Shown here piece by piece: positions 33,169-45,632 of a DNA stretch of 64,000 nt (the first letter of the stretch is position 1; every line of letters starts with the position of its first letter). The position numbers and the translations under genes are program-made. The notes beneath the pieces were generated by a model. That model saw only the letters and a list, made by a program, of their open reading frames with translations. It was not told where the DNA came from and made no database searches. The stretch covers positions 29,140,835 through 29,204,834 of the forward strand of contig OY970825.1 of NCBI GenBank assembly GCA_963853835.1. The letters are read 5' to 3'. Source of the DNA: Calendula officinalis (lineage: Eukaryota; Streptophyta; Magnoliopsida; Asterales; Asteraceae).

Positions 33169-33173
33169 GTATA

Positions 33174-35970
33174 TTGGTTTAACTAACTAATCAGTAATCA
33201 TTGACAATCCTAGTTAAATGAATAAAAGAATATATATTGCTTTATATTAAATCAATGTATTCAAGTCCCACAACGTATAAAATTAGATAGATTTAAGAGC
33301 TGCTAAAAAGATAAAAAAAATAAAGCCTTTCGTTTAAATAATATGATAATCAAAACACACTCATTTCTATCTGTAGGTTTTGCGAAGGGAAACGATGATA
33401 AGAATTTTATCACATTTTCGCTTTGATAGTCACAATATATTTATTCTTATTTTTTGGGTTTGGAGATATTGGATGATTAGATCACACCCATGAATTTGGA
33501 TTATTGTATGTCTGGTCGTAGACAAATTGTGTTAACATAATTGTTTCAGGCACGCATTCCCATTAATAGCATAAAATAATAAAAAAATATATACAAGTAT
33601 ATACTACGTATATATTTTCTACAAATTATTCATACTGTATTCTTGTACCCTTTAAATAATTAACATTTAAAAATCTTTAATTTTTTCCTTCTAAATATCA
33701 TTTTTTAATTTAGACATGTATATTAATTAAATGAGTTTTTCTAACATGTGTTCCTGTCATACGCTTAGATGTATTAATTAACCTCAACTTTTCAATTAAA
33801 CTAAAAAATGAATTTAATACATCTTGAAAATGTAAAATATGAATTTCATTAATGAGTAATATGTATTTATTAGGAAACTTTAAAGTGAAGTAATACATGT
33901 TAGAAAATCCATAGTTAAATTAGTAGCAAAATAAGTAAAAATATTTAATAAGAATTATATCATATCTTTAAGAAAATACACCATTATCTCGTGGCGGACG
34001 ATTATCTCGTGTAGTTCAAGTAACCGATTGATTTTTGTGAAGAGTAATTTTTTCTCAAGTTTCTTTTAGTCGTTTATACATGTGATATTAATACTTCAAA
34101 GTTCAAAAGAATTTACTAGTAATAATTCAACAGAATACTCCTAAAGCAATTGATAAACACCCAAAACCAATGTTTTTTTTTAGTAATTTTGGATTTCGAC
34201 TCCGACTAATACATAGTAACCACCTGTTTTGAGGGTAGCTCAGAGTCGGCACATGTGAAATTCCATGACCACAAGAGGGTATATTTTTTTTTACTCCTAG
34301 CATTCGAACTAGTAGATAGGGCTTTATCTTCAAATTGTGAAATTTTCAGAAGGTACAAGTTCAATCCCTAGGATCAACAAAAAAAACTATTCCCTTTTGG
34401 CCATGATGATTCACTCAAGTTGACTCCGGATTACCTGCAAATTAAACAATATTTACGAGAATATAAATATTTCATGAGAAATTGTATTGATGTCTATTAT
34501 TTATTCCTACTTGTCTCCTAACTCACTTGATCAAGACAACCGTCAAAATCATTGAGCGATATAATATTTTTTTAATAGATTACACATATCATATTGTGAT
34601 AAATAGTAGCGTAAAATATAAATAAATAACAGCCATTAATATCATTTCTCATTTATATTTAACATAAGTAACACAATATATAGAAATATTCAAATAACTC
34701 GAGATCCATAGGGAGTTTAGATATTAAAGACTGAGTAAAACAATTAATATACAAATCTTAAAATAAACCAATATAATTATAATAAGACAAGATTACGTAT
34801 TAAAAGACTTTATTAGTAAGCAGTGTGATATATTAAAAAAGTTCCAAATCTTGACATATGCGTGGGATGGCACGTTAGATTAAAATATAAATGATAATAA
34901 CATCTAAACGCATCTGTATGACTCGGTTTCATACTTAATATTTAACCTGAAGTGTAAAACGATATATACTGCTCAATAATAACAGTTAAATCTTATACTT
35001 CGTAGATCACAAGCACAAATCAATCACTCTAGAAGATCCTGTTATAACCGTAAGTATATATTTTAAACAGATGGTGAACGAACTTTTTATTTAGTATTCG
35101 TTCGTGACAACTGCAGAGCAATCTATGAATAAAAATAGAAAGAGAATTAAAATAGTATTGAAATAAGTTGTGAGAAGTATTTATTTTTCTCATTTTATAT
35201 GGGCCAAATTTCATTATGTTCCGGCTTCAGCCTCTTTTGTGATTGAGCCCAATGAAACTAATCTAAATCCCAACCTACTCAAAATCTTAAAACAAATTTG
35301 TTTCCCATATTATTTATTACGAATTACCTATAATAATATTTATCAAAAAATAATGTAATATTCATCAATTATTCATGATTAGTGGGTTTTTATTACTTAT
35401 AATAAATAAAATATTATGTAAGCAAACAGAAATCACGCACCGAATAACGGTGCAACAAATAAACTTAATTAAGATTAAGAAGAATCCGTTTTGGAAGCAT
35501 GGAAGAGTCACAATATTCATAAACGAGATCCAATAATGAAGAAGGGGTAGAATTACTGATCAGACGTTATTCCGGTTCGTCTCCATTTTAGTGAAACTCT
35601 TCCTTGTGGATGGGTTCGGAAGAATTTAATTTAATTTGATTTTTATTTTTATTATGTTATAAATATATACTCTGTTTTAGTTTATAATTATAATATGCAT
35701 TTTTAAAAACCCGTCGTAGAACACTAACACATACTCATCATTACTTACGATAACATACCGTTCTTATATGGTTAAATCATTTGAGAACTAAAAAAGATTT
35801 GGATACCAAATATTTATATATGCGCACGTTTTAGTTTACATATCTTCCTTAAAAACTTGCACTACATATTTTGACATTACATATTTAGTTTAGAGTAGTG
35901 ATTTTTACATTATATTTTTTGAATTATACACCATAATGATTGCTTTATATGCTTGTATAGTCTAAAATAA
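33174..35970. other. AT-rich spacer with possible SINE fragments; no gene seen
   Basis: No coding frame with recognisable domains. Around 34190-34390 there are tRNA-like bits: TAGCTCAGAGTCGGC near 34225, a B-box-like GTACAAGTTCAATCCC near 34350 next to an A-run, and a reverse B-box-like TTCGAACTAG near 34305. These may be one or two broken SINEs. The rest holds nothing I can name. Confidence 0.35.
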
Positions 35971-36218
35971 TACTCCCTCCGTCCCACAAAAAAATTCTCA
36001 TTTCCTTTGGGCACAAGTATTTTGGAGATACTCGATGGTGAGGTCCTTGGTACTATTTTTGATTAAAATATAATGTTAATTGGAGAGAGAAAGTGTTTTT
36101 AAGAGATAGTTGGTGGTGGGGTCTATAATAATAATATTATTTAATAGAAATGAGAACTTTTTTGTGGGATAAAATTTACGGTAGAAATAAGAACTTGTTT
36201 GTGGAACAGAGAGAATAT
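35971..36218. mobile_element. Stowaway-like MITE
   Basis: Left end TACTCCCTCCGTCCCACAAA, right end (inverted) ATTCTCTCTGTTCCACAAA, about 248 bp. Near the right end GAACTTTTTTGTGGGAT and GAACTTGTTTGTGGAAC repeat the terminal motif. No coding capacity. Confidence 0.8.
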
Positions 36219-37107
36219 TTGTTTACTGTAGTATAAATGTCAAAACATATAATATAAAAATTAATTCACTCAGTTTAGTTTAAATATGAATATATTCAAT
36301 CTCGATTAGCCTATCATTTGATCCATAGACCCAGTAGAGTTGCTTTTATTATCTAAAACTCAAAGTAATTAAATGAACTTTCTCCTCCAAGTATATATAA
36401 ACACTAGCTTCATAGCCCGTCTGGATGGGTGGGCATGCTTCGAAAATAAAAAAGGAATATACCAATAAATAAAAACTTAAGAAATAGATATAATAGTCAA
36501 TTATTGAAATGATACTAAATCATGTAATTGAGATTCTATTATGACGCGTTTAATGTTTTCTGACTCATTCTCATTGTTTTCTAATATATTTTATTTTTTT
36601 CTCATTTTTTGACTTTTTTGATTATTTATTATATTATGATGAGTGGCGGAATTAGACGTTTCTATTTAATCTTTATGTACGGTAGCTCACAAAATCTCTA
36701 CTCATATAAATAAAATACATGTGAAGAATGATTATAAATAAACAAAATACATAACCAAAAAATAAGGCATGTCGAATTGCAAGTTAGTGTAACAAATAAA
36801 AAATCAGAACTATAAAAATATAACATTCTTAACATTGTGTATAGAAGATATACTATAGATAGGTATAGTAAATTCCATTGGGCCTATTTGATTCCTACTG
36901 TTCTATGGGCCTGTTTAAACGAACCATGGGCTTGGATTTTATCAACGTTGGTGTCTTGGTGACAAAATGATAAAACACAGGCTACTGCGTCCGCCTACGG
37001 CTAGGAACCATCATCAGCATCCATCCGCCTAGTTGCTAGAGAATCATCCGCATAGGCTAGGATTTTTAGACTAATTTCGAATTAGGGCAATGAATACCTT
37101 GAATCAG

Positions 37108-37190
37108 AGACGGCGAGATTCCTCCGTCGGTCGCAAGATTACGAATTGCAAAACTTCCTCCTTCGGTCGCAAGATTACAAATCGCAAAAA
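37108..37190. repeat. Two-copy ~40-bp tandem repeat within the Helitron
   Basis: TCCGTCGGTCGCAAGATTAC and TCCTTCGGTCGCAAGATTAC lie in successive ~40-bp units. The surrounding 36990-37200 is more GC-rich than the rest and might be a captured gene fragment, but no product is recognisable. Confidence 0.5.
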
Positions 37191-37642
37191 CTACGTCTTC
37201 CTCAAAATTTCAGAAATTTGTGATAGTACACAAGAAGGTACTGTTCAACTACAAATGTAAATTTTGTTAGTGAATTTATCATTTCACAATTCTTTTAGTG
37301 TTTGGTTACAACTATAAAATGAATTATTGAGAATTTCCTACATTACATCGATGGCTAAAAGTATTGATTTAGTTATTGTATAACCAAAATCTGTTGAAGA
37401 ATGAAGACACCTCAAAATTAACATATGAAAAACCTTGCATAACCAAAATCTATTTTTGCCCTACTTGACTTGTTAGACTGAGGAATTGTTAATGCCCTTA
37501 TCTGGATGTGATGAGAATATCGTAATGCCCTTGTGTAACGTACATGTTTTCGGTTTCCCTAAAATATATATCTTTACGCTTAAATTACTTGGATTATGTA
37601 TCTTAAATTGTCAAAGCATGTATGAGCAAATAATATCACACT

Positions 37643-40126
37643 TGTAACACCCATTTCTGTAGCGTCAACTTTAGGAACGAGTATCCTCGAATAAAGTTGA
37701 GAATTTATGAATATAATCTAATTGGATTTGTAGTACTCTTTATGAGGTTTCCAACGATATAAAGAACGTTAAAAACGGAATTCATATGAAAAAGTTACGA
37801 GCGTTTGAAAAATAGATGAAAATTTCAGTTAGTGCTGTTAAATATTTAACTTGCGGACACCCCCACCGTTAGTGAGAGTGACGGCGCGTGCAGGGGTCCC
37901 TGGGGCTGAAATTTGGACATGGTGTCCCTAAGAGATGTATGCAAGTGATGTTAAAATTTCATGCAGATCAAAGCTCTCTCTTTCATTAAGTGTGTGTGTT
38001 CTTGGTGTTTTAATGTGTGTGAACGATCTTAAGCTCAAAATCAAAGGGGTTTTTACATGCAAGTGAATATTTAAAGGTAACTCATCTCCCTTATCATATA
38101 TATGAGTTGAAATCATGGTAGAAATGAGTGATTTGGTGAAGGTGATGAACCCGCTTATGGGTAAGTCTCATGAACCATAAAATTAGGGTTAAAGTTATGT
38201 TAAAAACATTATAATATCATGATATTATGATTAGGTTATGTTAGATATCAAGATATAGCTAAAATCATTTGTTAATTGTAAGAATTAGCAATTTTCATGT
38301 TTGAAAGTTATGATTCTGCACTGTTTTGTACAAATCATATAAAATTGTAGAAAAATCATTTAGGGGTGAATCCAGCGGCACCTGAACCGTATAGATGTCT
38401 TCTTTGTTTCTTGTTTTGGTCTTAAAAATAAATTTTGGGTCTAAGATAGGTGAAAATCGCATTTCGTACAGTTCTGTCGAGCTGAATTCTGACAGCAAGA
38501 TGTTGCAGTATTGTAAAATTCATATAAAATCATAGAGACAGAAAAATATGAGGTCAGGGGCATTGAAACCTATTAAATAGTACCACGAACCCTTAAAATT
38601 TCATTGTGCAATTCTGAGTTTAAGTAGGTCAGAACTAGGCATAAACAGAGGGCTGTATAATGGATTAACATATAAAATTGTCAAATGAAAAGAGTATAGA
38701 TATGGTAAACATTAATATTTTCTTATGAAATTTGGTATGTATACTCCAGGGATTATATAGAGCATATTGGGTGCTTGTGACAAGAGTCCACACTTTGAAA
38801 ACACTATATCTTATTGAGGCTTTCGGTTTGAGTTCACGCCCGATTAAACAACACTGTGAGTTCATCTATGTACAATTGTATACTAGTAGTTATACATATC
38901 TAAATGCTATGTGTTTATTTGTTATTTGGTTTATTTTATTCATATATGCGATGCTTAGAACATTGAATTGGAAGAATTTAGTGATTATTTGTGGTATGCC
39001 TTGTTTATAATCTTTTGATAGATGTCTTGATTGTTGGAATATCCTTGTAATGTCTCGCTTGACACGATTCAAGTATTATGAATTCCTTGTGTTGCGTCTC
39101 GGTTTGATTGTCCTTGTATGAGATTCATTTGATATTGATTCGGGCTACGATAATGCTTTTGTTCCGGTCTCTTGGAGTTTGTCTTTGTTAATATTCCGTT
39201 TGATATCCTTACCCGTATGAATTCCTTGAGAGATGATTCCGTTTCGTGAGGACCCACGACGGCTTGAGTATTACTTTGTGTAATATGTTGAGCGGTGGTC
39301 GCGGGAGTACCTGGCGGAGGAGTGGTATGGACCGTGGTGGTGAAGCTGGGTCATGGACTCATGTAGGGGGTGCCATGATCACCTTCATCGGCCTCATTCC
39401 CTAATGGCCTAAGGGGGAATGACACACTTTGATTCGTTTGGATTGTATTGAGATCTCGCTGATTCTTGATGTGGTATTGTCTGCCGGTTACGGTGGTTAC
39501 GTGATGATTCCGGTTGATCATTGATTTGGTGATTGGTTCTCGATTGTGTTTATTATCTGGTGAACTCTTGTTGATTCTTGTGATGAAGTTGTATTCTCAG
39601 TGTCAGTCATCCAGTAAGTCTCGTTGATAATCGACATGTCAGATTCTCGGTAAATCTCATGTTAAGGTGCAAAGTTTCTCGGTTAGTTATGTATTGATTT
39701 GTTCCTGCTATAACGTTAATTCCCTGAATACTTTTATATCATTTATATGCTTTATTATTTGTTTTGTATATAATGCTAGTATTATTTTGTGTTTTATGAA
39801 TTCACTAAGCTCGTTGTAGCTTACCCGTTTAGTGGACAAACATTTTACAGGAAAAGATAAGAGAAAGCAGATAGGATCTTGAAGTTGATAAGAGGCTTAG
39901 AAGTTCTAATTCTGGTATACATTTAGGTATGCGGAAATTGAGTAGTTTTGTATTTTGATTGTAGTTAGTTGTTTGTATCCATGGTAATTGTTGGTATGTA
40001 GCGAGATCTTGGTTCGGTTGCTATCTTTTGTACAAAAATTATCGGATTCGAATGGTTTATTGTAATTAGATGGTTATTGGAAAGTTGTGAGTTTTGATTG
40101 GCCAATATTTGTACCCGGTCGTTACA
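37643..40126 (+). mobile_element. Gypsy-type solo LTR nested in the Helitron
   Basis: Bounded by TGTAACACCC (37643) and GGTCGTTACA (40126), about 2.48 kb, with no internal element sequence attached. On the plus strand it shows the same landmarks as other LTRs here: donor AAAG|GTAACT at 38077, acceptor ACTCCAG at 38749, middle exon to donor T|GTGAG at 38856, hairpin region 39300-39421 and acceptor TTTACAG at 39850. Flanking 5-mers (ACACT and CCTTG) do not match, so it may come from recombination between elements or have a decayed duplication. The termini alone would also allow minus orientation; the splice-like landmarks favour plus. Confidence 0.6.
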
Positions 40127-43100
40127 CCTTGCCCTAAACTTAGGAATTGTTAAACTTAGAAATTTGTAATCCCCTTGCTCTACTTGACTTGTTAATCCCC
40201 TACTTGACTTGTTAAACTTAAGAATTGTTAATCTGATTTGCAGTTTTTCAAACTATATGGTAAAATCTGTTTTTTTTCCCTACTTGTTATGAATTATGTT
40301 ATTGAAATAACAATTCCTAATTCAAATCTGTTTCACATACATAAACCTAACGCACGGATAATCAAGTAAATACGTTAAGTTATAATGTAATCATAAACCT
40401 AATGCTAATTAAAACACATGAATAATTGTGAACAATATAATTGTTAAAAAAAATCCAAAAAATAACAGCAAAAGAATTTACATGTTATCATGAACCTAAT
40501 GCTAATTAAAACACAGGGCTGCTGCCTCATAGATTAAAAATAAGATCTCTGAGGTTGCTGCAAATTTTTTCAATAATCAGTCACCCTAAATACCAAAACT
40601 CCAAATATGCGTTCATCTATAACAAAAAAAATGAGTAGAATCAAATAAAATATAATATAATATAAATGTTGGTGGTTATATACATGTTTACAGAATATAG
40701 TGAAGCTTTAGAAAGAACGAAAGTTGGTAAAGAGTGCTGATATTTTGTGAGTGAAACCTAAACTGTAACTGTATTTATACTTTATATCATATTTGATAAG
40801 AATTTGGTTTTTACATTATGTTTGAACACTATATAAATTAGTATATATGTTTTTATCAGTTAAATATTATTTTTAATGTTTAACAGAACTTGATGTTTGA
40901 AAATTTGCAGTTTTATATGTTTCACATTAGAGTGGTTGGTTACAATTATCTGGTATTCGAAGAGTATCGTGTGCTGCACAAAAAAATGGTTGCAAGGTAA
41001 GACAATTTGAAACATATGAAATCAAAGACGGAATACACATACAATTAACACTGTTTATTAATTTGCAGGGACTTTAATTCATATCTGTTGCTGTTTACGA
41101 ATTCAGGGCACTATTTATACTGAGTTTTGTATGGCAAACGAATAATAATACCAGTGTATGGTCTAAATAGGCTCACAAAGTGGTAAAGTTTCCGAAAATT
41201 TATAGGTGATTAACATTCAAAATATTCCGTATCGTTTGTAAATTTTAATATTCGTTTTTTAATTTTTAATATAATATATTTTGGATTCGTATTAGGTAAA
41301 TCTCCAGTTATACATGGGAACATTAAATGGGTCCTGTTGGCGTGATTTATGGAACAGAATAATGTTGCTTAAGTTTCATTAAAATTGGTATGATTTATCT
41401 GGTTATGGTATTTTTGCTTGATTTGGGGTATATAATCAAACTATTTATATTTATATTTGCATGGAATTTGGTAGTGGGTACCGAATAATTGTGTGGATTT
41501 GAATATTCTCGTATCTAATTATGGGGCATACGGTTTTTTATAGGAACACATTAAATATTAAATTAATGGGGGATATGGTTGTGATTATTTGAAATCCCGA
41601 AATTTGTGGCTAAAATGGTTGAGTTTTTGACTTGATCTATTTATGGTGCATACGGTTAATTAAAAGAATAAATTAAGTACTTAATTGTTTTAGGGATACG
41701 GTTGTGATTACTTGTCCATTCCGAATATTGTGGCATATATGGTTGAGTTTTTTTTCGGTTTGAATTTTTGCAGGATTATCACAAAAACAACAATAATTAT
41801 CATGTTGTATTGACTCTATTTTTGGTGGTATTAAATGGATTTTAAAGGAAAGAATCAAATAAATTCAAATCTTTATTTTATTGAAATCCCGTGATTATCT
41901 ACATGTAAAGCCGTTAATATCGCCTATGTTTAACTATAGGAGAGATGTTCCTGTTTTGTGCATATTATGTTGAGGATGAGTGGGCGACCAATGGGTGAAT
42001 TACACCTGACATTGTCGACCAATGAATTAGTAAAAAAACAGTATTAAATTAGTAAAAAACAATTTAAAAAATCAGTTATTTTTAAAAAATCGACTATTAA
42101 TACATTATCAATTTTGCTGTAAATTTCAGTAAAATACCAGTAAATAGAGTGAAAATTTGCAGTATAATTTAACATCTAAGAAATCAATAAAAAAAAGTAT
42201 AATGAAACAGTTGTTCATTATAAATTTCAGTTGGTTTTTTAACAGTAAGGAATCATAATATGATTGAATATCAATTTGGTTGTTATAGTATCTGTTTAGA
42301 CTTACAGAAGTCAGAAATTGATATTAATAGGCTATTTAAAGACAACTTATTTTTGTAGTTTTTAAAATACTAAGCACATAATGGAATTTGCAGTATAAAG
42401 ATACCTGGTTATATGAAGATTTAGATCAGCTGCTGCAAAGACGATTCCTGAAAAGTAACATAAAATCTTTAGTCTACATAATTTTAATTTTAGTTAAAAC
42501 ATCACTGATTGTATTGCTATTCGATGTAGCCACATTTTTCTTGAGAAGTAGCCAATTGGTTAACAATAAATTTGGAGAGTTGAAGAAGTTCACAGGAACA
42601 CTTTACCTTAGTAATGCAGAGATTCAGAGCAATTTTAAAACTGTAAGTCTTATGCCCAATCTCGTGTATGGTTTAAATAGGGTCAAATCAGTTATGAAAA
42701 TCTTATACATGGTAAAGATTTTGGTAGTTACCGTGGCATAATTTGTTGCCATAATTTATGTGATTTTAAAATTTTCGATTTTTTTGTAGTTATCTGGTTC
42801 CGATATAACCAATATTTAATGTTTTATTTTTATTTTTAAAGCTGCCAGCGTTTTAAATGTAATACTATCAATGTTAATAACCGGAAAAAGGAAAGAATTG
42901 AACATATTTTTGAAATTCCGTAATTACTGTAGTTATCTTATTTAGGTATCTTATATTTAATGTTTTTATTATATATTTTAAGGCTGACAGTGTTTTAAAA
43001 GATAGATATATACAAATTTATATATTATAGTATCAGGTTGACTCATAAAAGTGTTACTACTAATGCTAATAGGCGATTTAAACACAACTGAAATTTCAGG

Positions 43101-43943
43101 TTTTGAATTCAAACGATATAATGGAATTTTTTTTATTTTTTATGGGAATTTGTAGTACATTAGTATAACCAAAATGGTCATTTATTAATGGAAATTGCGG
43201 CATAATTTCTTGTAGTTCTTTTTCCACATTTATTGGTGTAATCAAAGGCTTCAAGGGTATGATTATTTCAACCTATCTCTTTGATTTTACTTGTAGTTTA
43301 ATTGTGTCATTCAATATTAGATCCGTTCATGGTGATTAAACTTTTCCGCTGCGTTTTATTACTTTTAATAACCGAAAATCACCATTATTAGCAGTATATT
43401 TCCCAAAAAATGGTTGGGTTTTAAATGGAATATTTGGTTGAAAAACGGAAAGAATAAAAAAAATGATTTTGTTTTATAACATGGTCTATAATTGTTTCGA
43501 AATAATGATATTGTTTTGAACTATTTCCTGGAATAGTTTTAAGTGTTTGGAATAAATGCAAATCAGTTATAGATGTTAAATCCCTTGGTTATTCGTATGA
43601 CAATTAATGCCTTTATATTCGGGAAGTTTGTTGAAATGCAGGAGGAGAATACCACGGAATTTTCAAGGTAGAATATAAGGAGGATTTCGTTGGCCAATGG
43701 TGTAATTAGACGTGGCAATATGGACCAATGAGAGAGCTCCAAACTGCTGAGTTGACAAACGAAAATCATATTAGGGGTCATATATAGGAAAAGATTACTT
43801 GAATAAAATAATTTTTGTCTTGAATAGTGATTTTATTAAAATACTAGCAGAGAGCTAGAAGCAAAATAATTACAAAGTTACAAGCAAATGATTTTTAACC
43901 AATCGACCCAACTAAATTTGTTTTGCATCTATATATAGACCAA

Positions 43944-44573
43944 CTAGCTACAAAACCCGCCCGATGGACGGGTATGCTGTAAATTTTAGTATGTAGAAAA
44001 ATGTCCAAAAACTTTATATATTTCTAAATTACATAATAATCGATAGATGTGATGATGATTTTGTACAAAAAAACGGTAAATGAAGAAATGTTACACGGGC
44101 ATTTTATTAAATGAAGAATCCAGCTTTTTATGCCGTAATCCGTAATATTTGAAGTCCGGTTCCGTTGCACTATCCAGTTTTTTATGCCGTAATCATAGAA
44201 TGCCGGTTTTATGGAAATTATATTGAGTCGTGTATCACTCCTGAATAAATACGATTGAGTCGCTGATTGATCTTTTAAATATTTATTTGTTTCCTTATAT
44301 GTAGGATCTTTTAAATAGTTATTTATTTGTTTCCTTGTATGTAGGAAGCCGTATATGGAACATATGAATGTAGACCGTAAGCCGTACCAGATTCGGTTGC
44401 CGTATATGGAGCGTATGAATGTAGACCGTAAGCTGTACCAGATTCGTTTGTATTAGTGCAAATGACGTGGACCAATCAGGGAATTACAAGTGGCATTATG
44501 GACGAATAGGAATGCTTGGAATTGCCATGGTGTCAAACCCTCTTCAAATTTAGGCCTCATATATAGGGTAGGA
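43944..44573 (-). mobile_element. Small non-autonomous Helitron
   Basis: Minus-strand 5' end at 44573: host A, then TCCTACCCTATATATGAGGC. 3' end: hairpin ACCCG-TCCATCGGG-CGGGT, a short spacer, CTAG (43947-43944), then host T. 630 bp with no coding frame. The first ~110 bp parallel the 5' end of the larger element (TATATATGA, a GGTCCATA-type block, TGTAATT, TTGGTCCACG). Confidence 0.65.
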
Positions 44574-45597
44574 TTCAAAGAACAAGCAACAATATCATCA
44601 AACATAACGTTTTTTTTAAGGATAATCAAATCAAATAAAAGTTTATTGCGAAAATTCAATACTTTGTAATTGTAAAACCATTTTGCTTATAAAACATACA
44701 TTTCCAAAAACCATAGGCAATACGTAAAAAATAATGCAACACATATCTTAAATAGAGCTTCAAATACAACCGACGACGTACATTTTGTGACTATATACTT
44801 GTATAAAAGTTATAAATTAAAGAAATATTTGAGTTGAGTCTATGTCTTCGTACGCTTTAAAATTTCTAAATCAGCATACAAGCAAAGTCGTTTACAACAT
44901 AACGGTCCAAATATGTTTGCAAAACGATAATTCTGGTGAGCACTTTTAACATGATTTTTTTTAGAGAAAAACAAGTCTTGAAAAATGTGGTCCACGCTAA
45001 CGTCTTAGCTTTCTAGCCCTGCGTTCATCACATGTACATAACCATCCAAGTGGACGGTTTGTTCTTCATCGATAACATTTTTTAAACCGCGTATAAAAGT
45101 CTACAAGTTTTTTTTTTCTTTTTCTTTTGCAAATTGTTAAAATTTTAGCTTATTTCAAGCTTTATGTATATAACTTTAGCTTCACACAAATGCATTTTAA
45201 AGGCTCTCATTTGTATTGAATCTTGGACCGTTTAGGATTGTAATCAAATACAAATTAGTTGTAAAATGTTTAATAACTAAATATCTAACTTAATATACAT
45301 ATTTTTATCTCTATGAAAATGTTAAATAGCATCTTGTAACATTAAATCAATAAAAACACAATTTTGATTGTTGCATCAAATTAACATGCATCTATATCAA
45401 ATTGTGCACCTACATTTTCTTTTTAATTCATACATGCATCTATGAATTTGTGTATATACTTGAGATATATAAAAAAAACTTTGTGAATTTGTCACCATTA
45501 TTACCATATAATACAATCAACATACAAAAATACTGTTCATTACAGTTTATAAACGGAGTTTCCAAAAAAACAAAACACCTGTAAAGTATGGATGACA
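44574..45597. other. AT-rich spacer, nothing recognised
   Basis: No coding frame with domain signal, RNA gene or clear repeat was seen. Confidence 0.5.
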
Positions 45598-45632
45598 GTG
45601 AATGTGCTGGTGGTAATGAGGGTGCTGGTGGT

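Larger units (their letters stand above)
36404..43794 (-). mobile_element. Large Helitron-like element with a nested gypsy solo LTR
   Basis: Minus-strand 5' end at 43794: host A, then TCTTTTCCTATATATGACCC. Minus-strand 3' end: a hairpin GCCCACCCATCCAGACGGGC, seven bases, CTAG (36407-36404), then host T. TC start, terminal hairpin plus CTRR, and A/T target without duplication are the Helitron hallmarks. The 5' end is homologous to that of the small element 43944-44573, which supports both calls. About 4.9 kb remains after removing the solo LTR at 37643-40126. No Rep/helicase frame was recognised; a 117-codon frame at 42388-42741 has no recognisable domain. Confidence 0.6.

Noticed and set aside
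37638..40131. Target duplication for the solo LTR in the Helitron
   Set aside because: Flanks ACACT and CCTTG do not match, so no duplication is claimed.
42388..42741. 117-codon frame as a possible Helitron protein
   Set aside because: No recognisable motif of Rep, helicase or RPA; it lies on the strand opposite to the Helitron; AT-rich composition gives such frames by chance.
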